NCBI GenBank assembly: GCA_007693325.1
Contig: REDW01000089.1
Span: 1-59,853 of the forward strand
Origin: Spirochaetaceae bacterium
GTDB taxonomy: Bacteria > Spirochaetota > Spirochaetia > DSM-27196 > PWMO01
Reading direction: 5' to 3'
Length of the DNA: 59,853 nt
Under the pieces are notes generated by a model. That model saw only the letters and a list, made by a program, of their open reading frames with translations. It ran no database searches and had not been told where the DNA came from. Position numbers and translations under genes: made by a program. This document shows, in pieces, positions 28,685 to 38,257 of this stretch (positions are counted from its first letter, which is position 1; each line of letters begins with the position of its first letter).

Positions 28685-30007
28685 TTATGCCGTTGCCTTT
28701 GCGTCCTCGCCGCCCCGGGTGGGCCAGAACTCTTTGCACAGTTCGGTTCTAAGCCCGGTCTCATCGGGCTCAAAACAGTCGGATAGAATCGACCAGCCGC
28801 GGTCGAGAGCTTGCTCAAGTGGTATGTTGACACTGAGGTCCATCATGTCACGCTCGAACAGGTACCCGTACTTCAGTAGCTTGTTGTCCCACTCCGACAT
28901 GCGAAAACCCATCGATTTCTTTTCCAGCGACTCCCTGTACTCGGCGTAGAGCCGAATCATTCCGTCCATGACCGCGCGGTGATCCTTGCGCGTCTTGTCA
29001 TTGACCTGCTGCTTGAGACGCGACAGCGAACCAAACGGTTCGATACGTCCGTTACGCAGGTAGTACTGGCCTTCGGTGATGTATCCGGTGTTGTCCGGTA
29101 CGGGGTGTGTCACGTCATCGCCTGGCATGGTTGTCACGCCGAGAATCGTGATCGATCCAGCGCCTTCGAAGTCAACCGCTTTTTCGTAGCGCGACGCCAG
29201 CTGGCTGTAGAGATCGCCCGGATAGCCGCGGTTTGACGGTACCTGTTCCTGGGTGATGGCGATCTCCTTCATGCTGTCGGCAAAGTTGGTCATATCGGTC
29301 AGCAGTACCAGCACCTTCTTGCCCTGCAGCGCAAAACGCTCGGCAACCGCCAGTGAGATATCGGGTACCAGCAGGCTCTCGACAATCGGATCACTGGCGG
29401 TGTGCACAAAGAAGATTGTCCGTGACAACGCGCCGCCTTCTTCCAGGGTGTCGCGGAAGAAGAGATAGTCGTCGTACTTGAGACCGATACCGCCGAGAAT
29501 GATCATGTCAACCTCGGCCTGCATGGCAATCCGCGCCAGCAGCTGGTTATAGGGCTCACCGGAGACCGAGAAGATCGGCAGCTTCTGCGATTCAACCAGT
29601 GAGTTGAAAACGTCGATCATCGGAATACCGGTGCGCACCATGTTGCGCGGAATGATCCGCTTGGACGGATTGACCGAAGGGCCGCCGATCTCTATGAGAT
29701 TCTCTTCCAACGTCGGTCCGTTGTCGCGCGGACGCCCGCCGCCATCGAATATGCGTCCCAGCAGGTTCTCAGAGAACGACACCTGCATCGGATGGCCAAG
29801 GAAGCGGACTTCATCGCCGGTAGAGACTCCGCGTCCGCCGGAGAAAACCTGCAGCGATACTTTGTCGTACGACAGCTGAATAACCTCGGCCAGCGAGTCA
29901 CCGTGGCTGGAGTGCACAACAGCGAGTTCGCCGTAGCGAACGCCCTCAGCGGTCACCGCGATCACGTTGCCCGAGATTTCTTCGATTTTGCTATAGACCT
30001 TTCGCAT
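28685..30007 (-). CDS. atpB: V/A-type ATPase subunit B (non-catalytic head subunit)
   Basis: 440 residues. Family motifs include [13 protein letters not shown] in place of a Walker A loop, confirming the non-catalytic subunit, and [37 protein letters not shown] and [22 protein letters not shown]. Alternates with subunit A in the A3B3 head. 15 bases after atpA. Confidence 0.95.
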   Translation of the reverse strand: MRKVYSKIEEISGNVIAVTAEGVRYGELAVVHSSHGDSLAEVIQLSYDKVSLQVFSGGRGVSTGDEVRFLGHPMQVSFSENLLGRIFDGGGRPRDNGPTLEENLIEIGGPSVNPSKRIIPRNMVRTGIPMIDVFNSLVESQKLPIFSVSGEPYNQLLARIAMQAEVDMIILGGIGLKYDDYLFFRDTLEEGGALSRTIFFVHTASDPIVESLLVPDISLAVAERFALQGKKVLVLLTDMTNFADSMKEIAITQEQVPSNRGYPGDLYSQLASRYEKAVDFEGAGSITILGVTTMPGDDVTHPVPDNTGYITEGQYYLRNGRIEPFGSLSRLKQQVNDKTRKDHRAVMDGMIRLYAEYRESLEKKSMGFRMSEWDNKLLKYGYLFERDMMDLSVNIPLEQALDRGWSILSDCFEPDETGLRTELCKEFWPTRGGEDAKATA

Positions 30008-30022
30008 CGTCCTGGCTCCCTG

Positions 30023-31795
30023 CTAAGCGTTGATTTCTTCAAGCAGCTCTTGTGCCGCGGTTTCGTACTCACCGCGCTTCTCATCGATCATGCCGCGGAT
30101 TTCGTTCTCGAGTTTCTTGAACTCCTCGGAGTCCCATTCGGCACTGTTGTAATCCAGAAAGCGCTGCCGCAACGCGTTGAAGTAGTGACGGACCTCTTCT
30201 TTGGTCTCGAGCTTCAGCTTACACGCCATCAGGTCGAACAGGATGTCAAACACGTGCACCTGGCGCTCGGTTGAAACAGCGGCGTCAACCGGGTCAAACG
30301 CATTTTGCTGCAAATATACCGCATCCAGAAATTCCGACTTCATGTGCTCAACAAAATCTTCGGTGCTGGTCCCCTCTTCTCCCACAACCTTCATCATCTG
30401 GCCGACTTCGTTACCGCGAAACAGAAGCTCGCGCGCGTACTCCGCCTTACGTGGGTGCACGATGGTTGGATACTTGCTCCAGCTTTCGAGCGGATGGATC
30501 GAGGGGTATTTTCGCGCGTCCGAACGCTCGCGCGAAAGCCCGTGAAAAGCTCCTACAACTTTGAGAGTAGCCTGGGTTACCGGCTCCTCAAAGTTGCCGC
30601 CGGCAGGGCTGACCGTCCCGCCGATAGTGATCGAACCGATTGTCCCGTCCTTGAGCCGCACCTTGCCGGCGCGTTCGTAGAAGCCGGCGATCACCGACTC
30701 GAGATACGCGGGGAACGCCTCCTCACCGGGAATCTCTTCCAGACGCCCCGACATCTCGCGCATCGCCTGCGCCCAGCGCGAGGTGGAGTCCGCCAGCAGC
30801 AGCACGTTGAGGCCCATCTGGCGGTAGTATTCGGCGATTGTTACCGCGGTGTAGACCGACGCTTCACGCGAGGCCACCGGCATCGAGCTGGTGTTACAGA
30901 TGATGACCGTGCGCTCCATCAGCGTACGGCCGGTCTTGGGATCGATGAGTTCCGGGAACTCTTTCAGCGTCTCTACAACCTCGCCGGCGCGCTCGCCGCA
31001 GGCTGCCACGATCACAATATCAACCTCGGCGTTGCGGCTGGTAATCTGCTGCAGAACGGTCTTGCCGGCACCAAAGGGTCCGGGTATGCAGTAGGTGCCA
31101 CCGAGTGATACCGGGATGAAGGTATCGATTATCCGCACCTTGGTAACCATCGGATCGGCCGGTTTCAGGCGTTCGGCGTAGATATCTATAGCGCGCTTGA
31201 CCGGCCATTCAAACACCATCGTCAATTCGTGCTGATTGCCCTTCTCGTCCTTGAGTGTTGCCACCGTATCGGTCACGCTGAACTCCCCGGCCTCGACAAC
31301 ACTATCTACGGTATAGCTGCCGCCGAAGTGAAACGGCACCATGATGCGGTGCTCAAAGATTCCCTCGGGGACCGAGCCGATAGAATCGCCCCGGGTGACC
31401 GTATCGCCGGCTTTGACCGAGGGAGTGAAGCTCCAGACGGTCTCGCGCGACAGCGCATTGAGATATACTCCGCGCTCGAGAAAGAAACCGGCCTGTTCGG
31501 CCAGCTCGGGCAGCGGATTCTGAAGGCCGTCGTAGACCTTGCCGAGCAACCCGGGGCCCAGTTCAACCGCCAGCAATTCGCTGGAGAACTCCACCGTATC
31601 TCCGATTCCGATACCACGCGTCAACTCGAAGACCTGCATCTCGGCGCGCGCGCCTCGCACACGGATAATCTCCGACTTCAGGCGCTTGTCGCCCAGCAGT
31701 ACGTAGCCGACCTCATTGAGGGAAACCTGGCCTTCGAATTCTACCGCTACCAGGTTGCCGTTTACGCCAACAACCTTTCCAGTTGCATGTGTCAT
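30023..31795 (-). CDS. atpA: V/A-type ATPase catalytic subunit A
   Basis: 590 residues. Walker A GPFGAGKTVLQQ near residue 235, catalytic-site GERAGEV segment and Walker B VLLLADSTSRWAQAMREMSGRLEEIPGEE are present, plus the V/A-specific insertion (about 110-180, IFEHRIMVPFHFGGSYTVD). Hydrolyses ATP to drive, or uses, transmembrane ion flow. Three bases after the DUF2764 gene stop, so tightly coupled. Confidence 0.97.
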   Translation of the reverse strand: MTHATGKVVGVNGNLVAVEFEGQVSLNEVGYVLLGDKRLKSEIIRVRGARAEMQVFELTRGIGIGDTVEFSSELLAVELGPGLLGKVYDGLQNPLPELAEQAGFFLERGVYLNALSRETVWSFTPSVKAGDTVTRGDSIGSVPEGIFEHRIMVPFHFGGSYTVDSVVEAGEFSVTDTVATLKDEKGNQHELTMVFEWPVKRAIDIYAERLKPADPMVTKVRIIDTFIPVSLGGTYCIPGPFGAGKTVLQQITSRNAEVDIVIVAACGERAGEVVETLKEFPELIDPKTGRTLMERTVIICNTSSMPVASREASVYTAVTIAEYYRQMGLNVLLLADSTSRWAQAMREMSGRLEEIPGEEAFPAYLESVIAGFYERAGKVRLKDGTIGSITIGGTVSPAGGNFEEPVTQATLKVVGAFHGLSRERSDARKYPSIHPLESWSKYPTIVHPRKAEYARELLFRGNEVGQMMKVVGEEGTSTEDFVEHMKSEFLDAVYLQQNAFDPVDAAVSTERQVHVFDILFDLMACKLKLETKEEVRHYFNALRQRFLDYNSAEWDSEEFKKLENEIRGMIDEKRGEYETAAQELLEEINA

Positions 31796-31798
31796 GTC

Positions 31799-32377
31799 TT
31801 AAGTCTCCACTTCCTGATCAGAGCGGTAATACCGATCGATGATAGTGTTGTAGGTGTCATCGAACAGCGACTTTCCGCTCTCGGGCTCCATGGCTGTCTT
31901 GCGCAGCAGCATTTGCAGTTTCAAGTAGTAAACGATCAGTTTGTCCACATCAAAGTAATGCCCAACCTCAAGTTCATCCAGAATGTGCCAACGATACTCA
32001 TCGAGCAGCTGTTCGGCTCGCAGCGGGTTAGCCTGGTTGATGGCCTCCGAAGCTTTGGCCTCGATATCACTGCTGCTGATCCAGGTGGGGGGCTCATCGT
32101 CCGAGAGGTACTTCTGCTCATCAATGTGCAGTTTGGGCGCTCGCGCTCGCACCAACTCATTGCGCAGCGCTTTCTCCACCGCGTACCAGCGTCCGAGCAC
32201 CGATGACCGGCCGGAGTGGGTAAACGAAGGGTGCAATGACGCCTGCGACAACGCCTGGAAGTCGGCATCGCTCAACCACGCCGCACAGTGCTCGAGGAAC
32301 TCCTGCTGCGCGGGGAACACATCGCTATCAAGGAAGAGCATCGGTAGTGCCGCCACAGCGTAGTAGTACTGGCTCAC
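31799..32377 (-). CDS. DUF2764-family V-ATPase-associated protein
   Basis: 192 residues, no signal peptide or membrane helix. N-terminus SQYYYAVAALPMLFLDSD is the family hallmark. This protein lies between E and A in V-ATPase operons of spirochaetes and chlamydiae, which lack a recognisable subunit C. A role as the C/d-type socket between shaft and ring is therefore plausible, but this is inference from position. Mostly helical and acidic (IDEQKYLSDDEPPTW). Confidence 0.75.
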   Translation of the reverse strand: MSQYYYAVAALPMLFLDSDVFPAQQEFLEHCAAWLSDADFQALSQASLHPSFTHSGRSSVLGRWYAVEKALRNELVRARAPKLHIDEQKYLSDDEPPTWISSSDIEAKASEAINQANPLRAEQLLDEYRWHILDELEVGHYFDVDKLIVYYLKLQMLLRKTAMEPESGKSLFDDTYNTIIDRYYRSDQEVET

Positions 32378-32408
32378 AACGAATGGTTCTCCTGAGGCTT
32401 GCTCGATT

Positions 32409-33026
32409 TCACGCTTGTTCTTTGACCGCTTCGCGCAGAATTTCTCCCAGGCGGGGGTTCACAAACTGAACAAGAATTTCAGCGATGCCCGCGGCGGTGA
32501 AGTCATAGTACGCGTTGCCGTCTTTTTCGGAAACTCGGAACCCGGCGTCAATGCCGTCAAGCGGGACTATGGTGACCCCCGATTTCAGCCGTTCTCCAAG
32601 GCGGGCGCGTAACGACGTCTCCACCTCTTTGGCCGTCTGACTGCCGATCTGCACGCTGACCTCTCCTGCTCCGCTCTCCTGCCAGGCGGCCACAAGCTTG
32701 ACAATCGCGTCCTGCAGCACGTCGGCGTTGTAGGCTTCCCTGGTAGTCTCATGCACTACGCGGTTGAACAGGCGGCTCAGTCTGGCTTCCACATTGAGTA
32801 CCAGGTCACGACCGGCTTGTGCCAGGTTTTCCTTGCCTGTGCGCTCGGCGCGCTCGGCCTCCTGGCGCGCCGAGCGCACGATTTCTGAGGCGCGCTTCTC
32901 GGCGTCCGCAACAATCGTCTTGGCGCGCTCCTCGGCTTCAGAGACGATTTCGGCCGCCTGCTTCTCGGCGGATTGAACGCCCTCGCTCTTTATCTTGTCG
33001 ATGATCTCTTTCAGTTGCGCATCCAT
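32409..33026 (-). CDS. atpE: V/A-type ATPase subunit E (peripheral stalk)
   Basis: 205 residues. N-terminal half is a charged coiled coil with regular Ala/Glu/Lys heptads (AAEIVSEAEERAKTIVADAE), followed by a globular alpha/beta domain that binds subunit B (SGVTIVPLDGIDAGFRVSEKDG). First gene of the operon, with AAGGA eight bases before ATG and a promoter about 50 bases upstream. No separate G/H subunit, its usual coiled-coil partner, is visible. Confidence 0.9.
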   Translation of the reverse strand: MDAQLKEIIDKIKSEGVQSAEKQAAEIVSEAEERAKTIVADAEKRASEIVRSARQEAERAERTGKENLAQAGRDLVLNVEARLSRLFNRVVHETTREAYNADVLQDAIVKLVAAWQESGAGEVSVQIGSQTAKEVETSLRARLGERLKSGVTIVPLDGIDAGFRVSEKDGNAYYDFTAAGIAEILVQFVNPRLGEILREAVKEQA

Positions 33027-33076
33027 ACCGAATTCCTTGTCTGTTTGGTAAAGTGTGAATCGCCGTGCGTAGAAGC

Positions 33077-33105
33077 AGTCTATATAGAATGCATGAATAC
33101 TTCAA
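33077..33105 (-). promoter_or_regulatory. Promoter of the V-ATPase operon
   Basis: Minus strand TTGAAG (33105-33100), 17-base spacer, TAGACT (33082-33077), in an AT-rich stretch unlike its surroundings, about 50 bases before atpE. Confidence 0.55.
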
Positions 33106-33129
33106 GCTTTTTGTGGCCAACTTTAGCTA

Positions 33130-33753
33130 TCATTCCCACATAAGCTCCAATATCAACGGCGCTTCGAGCCGTAGCAATTCAGAGGCGCTGTAGCGCAGCT
33201 GCAGCGTGCGCCCATCAACAGCGCCCAGATTAGACGAGCTGATAGTGGAGGGAGCGTGTACCGTCACTGCTATAGAGGCGTCGGAGAGAAACTCGTCAAC
33301 AAAGCGCTGCGAGCGTTGTGGCTCGCGCTCACCGTTGCTGCGGTCCAGCCCGCTGAACAGCTGCTGGCGCATGAGCGTACCGTTAGCATCGGTCTCGACA
33401 ACCGGTCTGTTCTGCTGACCAAAGGCGATTTGCAGCGCCTCCAGAGAATCAAAACGGTACTCGGCGTCTATGCGGGTCACGCCGTTGTGGCGCCGAAGGC
33501 GATAGGAATGCAACTGCAGGTCGGGATGAGTGGCGGCGGTCTGCTCGAAATCGCTCTGGTGCAGCGGGAGCGGCAATATGGAGGCGTCCTGGTCAAACAT
33601 GCCGATTTCAAGCGCGCGAGAGTCGATGGCGTACGATACCGCCAGCGTTCCGCTGCGCGCGCTCTGGAAGCTCAGTACGGTCTCGAGTTCCATGCAGGAG
33701 CTCAGCACCCCTATGACAATGACAATTACTGCACAGCGGATTCTACACTTCAA
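33130..33753 (-). CDS. Lipoprotein of unknown function
   Basis: 207 residues. TTG start with no ribosome site. The type II signal peptide (KCRIRCAVIVIVIGVLSSC) gives a lipidated Cys near residue 20. The mature part is mixed alpha/beta with repeated mention of strand-like FDSLEALQIAFG and LRLEAPLILELMWE; no known motif. Its promoter lies in the gap after mutS2 and reaches the last codons of mutS2, so it can be expressed apart from the mutS2 operon. Confidence 0.6.
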   Translation of the reverse strand: MKCRIRCAVIVIVIGVLSSCMELETVLSFQSARSGTLAVSYAIDSRALEIGMFDQDASILPLPLHQSDFEQTAATHPDLQLHSYRLRRHNGVTRIDAEYRFDSLEALQIAFGQQNRPVVETDANGTLMRQQLFSGLDRSNGEREPQRSQRFVDEFLSDASIAVTVHAPSTISSSNLGAVDGRTLQLRYSASELLRLEAPLILELMWE

Positions 33754-33762
33754 AGTGTCCGA

Positions 33763-33792
33763 ATAGTAACGCCAAAACCGTCACAGGTTCAA
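33763..33792 (-). promoter_or_regulatory. Promoter of the 33130 lipoprotein gene
   Basis: Minus strand TTGAAC (33792-33787), 18-base spacer, TACTAT (33768-33763). Only nine bases separate the -10 box from the TTG start, so the mRNA should be leaderless or nearly so. Confidence 0.5.
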
Positions 33793-36171
33793 GTGCACCA
33801 CCGTCTTGCCGTAGCCACCCTCTTCGGGACGAGCGTAGTAGTATTCAGCCTGCGGCTGTTCAGCCAAAAATGAGCGGACCCCCTGTTGCAGTACCCCGCC
33901 TCCTATTCCGTGAATAACGCTGAAATCGCGCAGTCCGCTGCGGCTGGCTCGATCGATTTGATCGCGCAGCGCTGCTAGCGCTTCCTCGAGACGCATACCG
34001 CGCAGATCGAGTTCGATGCGAGGTGCCGGACCGCTGCCCGAGGTATCGATGTCGACATCAACGCCCACGCGCGCCGAGTCTCGTTCGGCTGCAGCCGGCG
34101 CTACCACTTCCAGTTGATCCGCCTCAACGCTCATGCGCATCGAGCCGACTTCGATCTGCCACTTCCCGTCTCGCAGTTGGCGCAGCGCGTAGCCTTCGCG
34201 CTTGCTGCCCAGCACTCGCACGCGTGCGCCCGGTTCCAGCTGAGCCGTTTCTGTTGCGCGCGCTCTGACGGTGGCTGCGGTTTGCGCCACCTCCTGCCGG
34301 CGCGTAGCGCTCTCTGCTTCGAGCTCGTCCACAAACTCTCTTACCGCAGCAGTACGTTCGCGAGTCAGTTCGGATTCACGCAGTTCTCTGACCAGGTTCT
34401 CCAGACGCCTGCGAGTCTGGGCTACAAAGCGATCAAAGTCGGCTTGCTGCTGGCGCTTGAGCGCCAACTCGCGTTGTGCCAGTTGCTGTTCACGCTGGTT
34501 CAGCGCCTGGCGGCTTGTCTCGAGGCTTTGCTGCCGCTGCTCGAGATCGTGCTCGCTGACGCGCAGCTCGCTACCGCGCTGCGATAGCTCCTCTATGATA
34601 GCTGCCGCGTCACTGCGCTGTTCACCAAGGTAGCGCTCGGCTGCCGCCACGGTGGCCGGCGGCAAACCGTGGCGCCTGGCAATATGCAGCGCGTGACTGG
34701 CACCGGGAACACCGATAACCAGACGAAAGGTCGGACGGAGACGCTCGCGGTCAAACTCCACCGCCGCGTTCTCCACAATCTGGTGCGTGTAGCCGTAGTG
34801 CTTGAGCGCGCTGTGGTGGGTGGTGATCACGGCGGTGGCGCGCACCTCAACCAGACGGTCTACCACCGCCATTGCCAGCGCTCCGCCCTCTTCGGGATCG
34901 GTGCCGGCGCCAAGCTCATCGAGCAGCACTAGTGAACGCTCATCGGCTTGCTCGAGTATCTCCCCCACGTTTTGCATGTGGCCCGAAAAGGTAGAAAGCG
35001 ATTGCTGCAGCGACTGCTCGTCTCCGATATCAGCCCAGACCATAGCGAATAGCGGTAGACGGCTCGGTTCTGCCAGCGGCAACTGCATTCCCAGCCGGTA
35101 GAGCAGTGAGAGTACCCCCATAGTTTTCAGCGCAACGGTCTTACCCCCGGTATTGGGCCCGGTCACAATCAGAATCCGTTTACCCTCGGGGATTGCGATA
35201 TCCATTGGAACACAGCTGCGTCCCAGCAGGGGATGGCGCGCCTGCCGCAGGTCTACCGCCTGTTCATCGAACAGCGGTCTGCTGCAGTCGTAGGCGCGCG
35301 CAAAGCGCGCCTTGGCGTAGAGTGCATCAACCACCGCAACGCTGTCGGTTGCCTGCTGCAGCGCGATGCTCTGCTCGCGCAGCGCAGTGGTCAACTCACG
35401 GTATATTCGGGTAACCTCGGCCCGGTAGGCGGCGTGAAGCTCTCGCAGCTGGTTGTTGCGCTCGAGAATCTCCGGTGGTTCAACGTAGACCGTTGATCCG
35501 CTCTGCGAGACGTCGTAGACCACACCACCGAGACGGTGGCGCTGATTGGCGCGCACCGGCAGCACAATGCGACCATCTTTCTGGGTTGGTACATCGGCCG
35601 CAAACGCGCTGCGCAGGCGCTCATCGCCGAGATATGCCTGAGCCTGTTTCTGCAGGTTGCGCTGGATAGCTCGAAGCTGTTCACCAAGGCGGCGCAGTTC
35701 GGGCACCGCCTTCTCGATTACGTTGCCCTCCGAGTCCAGCGCTGTGAGCACCCGTTGTGCCACTCTGCCAAGCTCATCGGCTATCAGCAGCAGGGCTGCG
35801 AGCGGTTCCCCGTCAGCGTGGTCCGTGAGCCGCCCACGCAGTTTCAGCCCCGAGACCACAAAGCGCGCGATTGCCACCAGCTGGTCTCCCTCCAGCACGG
35901 TTCCTTCAACCTCGAGCGTTGCCAGATAGCCGCGAAATGCCGGGAAGCTGAGTCCCGAAGTCGGATCGGAGGTGTCGAGCAGCCGTCTCCACTGTCCAAC
36001 ACGGTCGAGAGTCTCTTCGATCTGCTGCCGTTGCTGCAGAAAACGCGGGGCCAGGATCGTTTGCGCGCCTGCCTCGCTGAAGCACCACTGGGACAATTCC
36101 TGCATGATACGGTCAAACTCCAGCAGCTTCAGCGTATGAGCGCCGGCGCTGTTGTCGAGGTGCACACTCAT
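33781..36171 (-). CDS. mutS2: MutS2-type ATPase/endonuclease (ribosome-collision/anti-recombination)
   Basis: 796 residues. Walker A GPNTGGKTVALKTMG and Walker B LVLLDELGAGTDPEEGGAL with VITTHHSALK are typical MutS ABC motifs, but the mismatch-recognition domain is absent, defining MutS2. A long coiled coil (about 520-640, rich in Gln/Arg/Glu) leads to a C-terminal Smr nuclease domain with LDLRGMRLEEAL and the HGIGGGVL loop. MutS2 proteins suppress recombination and/or split collided ribosomes. Overlaps rsgA by four bases. Confidence 0.95.
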   Translation of the reverse strand: MSVHLDNSAGAHTLKLLEFDRIMQELSQWCFSEAGAQTILAPRFLQQRQQIEETLDRVGQWRRLLDTSDPTSGLSFPAFRGYLATLEVEGTVLEGDQLVAIARFVVSGLKLRGRLTDHADGEPLAALLLIADELGRVAQRVLTALDSEGNVIEKAVPELRRLGEQLRAIQRNLQKQAQAYLGDERLRSAFAADVPTQKDGRIVLPVRANQRHRLGGVVYDVSQSGSTVYVEPPEILERNNQLRELHAAYRAEVTRIYRELTTALREQSIALQQATDSVAVVDALYAKARFARAYDCSRPLFDEQAVDLRQARHPLLGRSCVPMDIAIPEGKRILIVTGPNTGGKTVALKTMGVLSLLYRLGMQLPLAEPSRLPLFAMVWADIGDEQSLQQSLSTFSGHMQNVGEILEQADERSLVLLDELGAGTDPEEGGALAMAVVDRLVEVRATAVITTHHSALKHYGYTHQIVENAAVEFDRERLRPTFRLVIGVPGASHALHIARRHGLPPATVAAAERYLGEQRSDAAAIIEELSQRGSELRVSEHDLEQRQQSLETSRQALNQREQQLAQRELALKRQQQADFDRFVAQTRRRLENLVRELRESELTRERTAAVREFVDELEAESATRRQEVAQTAATVRARATETAQLEPGARVRVLGSKREGYALRQLRDGKWQIEVGSMRMSVEADQLEVVAPAAAERDSARVGVDVDIDTSGSGPAPRIELDLRGMRLEEALAALRDQIDRASRSGLRDFSVIHGIGGGVLQQGVRSFLAEQPQAEYYYARPEEGGYGKTVVHLNL

Positions 36172-37094
36172 GCCGACCCCTGTGCACGAGCCGAAATCTC
36201 GCGATCGGCGACGATGTTCTGATAGCTGGTGTAACGGTCGGAGTCGATCTCTCCTGCCTCACGCAAGCGACGCACTCCGCAGCCCGGTTCGTGCAGGTGG
36301 CTGCAGCGCGAGAAGGCGCACTCGACATCGCGGAACTCGCGGAATGCCCAGCCGATATCGGATACCTCGTGCGGGTAGAGGTCAATTTCGCGAATACCCG
36401 GTGTGTCGATCAGAACGTATTCCGCCGCGGAAATTGTACTTCCGACGCTGGTGACGTGCCGTCCTCGTTGATACTTCACGCTGATCTCTCCGGTTCGCTG
36501 CTGCGCTTCGGGAATCAGAGCATTGATCAACGAAGACTTGCCAACCCCCGATTGGCCGACCAGCGCTACGCGCTTGTGTCGCAACCAAGCCGAAAGTTCA
36601 TCGAGCCCGCGCCGGTCGAGCGCGCTGACCTCGAATACCCGGTAGCCCAGATCACGATAGACACCCAGCCGCTGGATGTGTGCGTGCCGGAGGTCTTGAT
36701 CGATCTTGTTGACAATTATCGCGGCATCTACACCACCGAGTTCACACGCAGCCAAAACACGGTCCAGAAACCGCGGGCGGAACGGCGGCAACTGTGGCGA
36801 GGTAACCGCAGCTGCGCAGTCAAGGTTAGCAGCCAGGGTCTGCAGCGCCCGCCGCTTGCGGTTCCAGCGCGATATCCAGTTCCTGCGCTCGAGGCGCGCC
36901 ACGATCATCGGTTCACCAGCAGCAGCGGTAATATCGGAGATTTGTACCCGGTCCCCGGGGGCCAGCGCGTTGTACTCGGCCTGGTCGGACTTCAGTACCT
37001 TGCCCTTGATCCTGCATAGCAGCGTCTGGTCCGAAACCGCAACTTGAAAAATATTGTTGGCTCCCGAGAGTACCATACCGTGGTTTGCGTTCAC
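36168..37094 (-). CDS. rsgA: Ribosome small-subunit GTPase RsgA
   Basis: 308 residues. N-terminal OB fold, then a circularly permuted GTPase: NKID at 129-132 (G4) comes before the P-loop at 180-187 (GQSGVGKS) and DTPG at 230-233. A C-terminal zinc site uses Cys259, Cys264, His266 and Cys272. Acts late in 30S subunit maturation. Start overlaps murI stop by four bases and stop overlaps mutS2 start by four. Confidence 0.96.
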   Translation of the reverse strand: MNANHGMVLSGANNIFQVAVSDQTLLCRIKGKVLKSDQAEYNALAPGDRVQISDITAAAGEPMIVARLERRNWISRWNRKRRALQTLAANLDCAAAVTSPQLPPFRPRFLDRVLAACELGGVDAAIIVNKIDQDLRHAHIQRLGVYRDLGYRVFEVSALDRRGLDELSAWLRHKRVALVGQSGVGKSSLINALIPEAQQRTGEISVKYQRGRHVTSVGSTISAAEYVLIDTPGIREIDLYPHEVSDIGWAFREFRDVECAFSRCSHLHEPGCGVRRLREAGEIDSDRYTSYQNIVADREISARAQGSA

Positions 37095-37885
37095 AGCTCC
37101 AACACCTTGTCAAAACCAAACCGGGCCGCCAGGCTCTCTAACCCCGCGCTGCACCTCCCGGTTGTGTAGAGACTATCTGCGTCTTCGGCCAACCCACCCC
37201 GGCCTGCGCTATAGTGATTCCCGGCCACTCGCTGAACCTGGCGTGCAACGCCCTCGCGCGAGTCGATCACCGTCACCCCCGGGCCAAAGAGCCGTTGCAG
37301 TTCTTCCAGCAGGTAGATGAAGTGCGTACAGCCGAGGACAACGCTATCAACGCCGGCCTCAACCAGGCGCCCCACCGCTTCACCCACGCATCGGCGCACC
37401 GCCTGCGGCGCGGGTGCCCCGTAACTCTCCTCAACCAGTCGCACAATTTCACCTGCAGCCTGGGTGACAACCACACACTCTCCGGCAAACTGCTGCACCA
37501 GGTCGTGCAAATAGCGCTCTTCTACGGTACGCGCGGTAGCGAGCACGCCGATACGTCGAGTACGGCTATGGTGCGCCGCTGGCTTCACCGCAGGAACAAC
37601 GCCGACAAACGGCAGAGCAAAGCGTTCACGCAGGGCCTCCAGCGCAACAACGCTTGCAGTATTGCACGCAAGCAGGATCAGCGCGGGGCGCTCACGTTCA
37701 ATCAGCAGCGCAAACAGCTGCAGTAGTCGGTGGCGCAGATCTGCAGGATCGCGTTCACCGTAGGGAAAGCCGGCGTGATCGGCTACATAGCTGAATGAAG
37801 CAGCCGGCATCAGTGATCGAACCGCGCTAACGTACGGCAGTCCGCCGATACCGGAGTCCAGCACCAGGATCGGGTGCTCAGCCAT
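37091..37885 (-). CDS. murI: Glutamate racemase
   Basis: 264 residues from the ATG at 37885, which overlaps the Zn-ribbon gene stop by eight bases; the longer frame would add a non-family extension. The two catalytic cysteines are Cys74 (LACNTAS) and Cys186 (LGCTHF), with DSGIGGL at the N-terminus. Supplies D-glutamate for peptidoglycan. A weak ribosome site suggests translation is coupled to the preceding gene. Confidence 0.93.
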   Translation of the reverse strand: MAEHPILVLDSGIGGLPYVSAVRSLMPAASFSYVADHAGFPYGERDPADLRHRLLQLFALLIERERPALILLACNTASVVALEALRERFALPFVGVVPAVKPAAHHSRTRRIGVLATARTVEERYLHDLVQQFAGECVVVTQAAGEIVRLVEESYGAPAPQAVRRCVGEAVGRLVEAGVDSVVLGCTHFIYLLEELQRLFGPGVTVIDSREGVARQVQRVAGNHYSAGRGGLAEDADSLYTTGRCSAGLESLAARFGFDKVLEL

Positions 37886-38171
37886 CACCAAAAAGCTTGC
37901 GCAAGGAATCGCGTGCCTGATCCGCCTTTGCGTCAGCCGGCGCTGCCGCGGGACTGCCGGCGCGCAGGGCAAAGAAATCGCAGAAGTTTGCGCGGTCCTT
38001 TTCTCGCACCGCCTCGGGAATACTCTCGCGGCATTCCCAATGGGCCGACGGATCGTAGAAGCGGCAGTTGAGGCATACCTTCAGCTCCTTGCCGCAGCTG
38101 GGGCACAGTGTGTTGCGGTAGACGCGGGTTCGGTCATCGAACTCGTGCTTGCAGGAAAAACAGTACGCCAT
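37878..38171 (-). CDS. Small zinc-ribbon protein
   Basis: 97 residues from the ATG at 38171. Three CxxC-type pairs fall in the first 40 residues: CFSC, CPSCG and CLNC, followed by CRESI and C in ANFCDFF, enough for two zinc sites. A disordered Ala/Asp-rich tail follows. No Shine-Dalgarno; a promoter lies six bases upstream, predicting a leaderless mRNA. First gene of the Zn-ribbon-murI-rsgA-mutS2 run. Role unknown. Confidence 0.7.
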   Translation of the reverse strand: MAYCFSCKHEFDDRTRVYRNTLCPSCGKELKVCLNCRFYDPSAHWECRESIPEAVREKDRANFCDFFALRAGSPAAAPADAKADQARDSLRKLFGDG

Positions 38172-38177
38172 GCCATA

Positions 38178-38206
38178 ATCGTATATCGAATTGGGATCGC
38201 GGGCAA
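38178..38206 (-). promoter_or_regulatory. Promoter for the Zn-ribbon gene (leaderless)
   Basis: Minus strand TTGCCC (38206-38201), 17-base spacer, TACGAT (38183-38178), six bases before ATG 38171. Confidence 0.45.
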
Positions 38207-38221
38207 GAGCCGGCAGCACGT

Positions 38222-38249
38222 TTGCACCAGCTTCGTTATCCTCTATACT
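38222..38249 (+). promoter_or_regulatory. Promoter for the pentapeptide-repeat gene (leaderless)
   Basis: TTGCAC (38222-38227), 16-base spacer, TATACT (38244-38249), eight bases before ATG 38258; no Shine-Dalgarno. It is back to back with the minus-strand promoter at 38178-38206. Confidence 0.55.
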
Positions 38250-38257
38250 GTGCAGCT

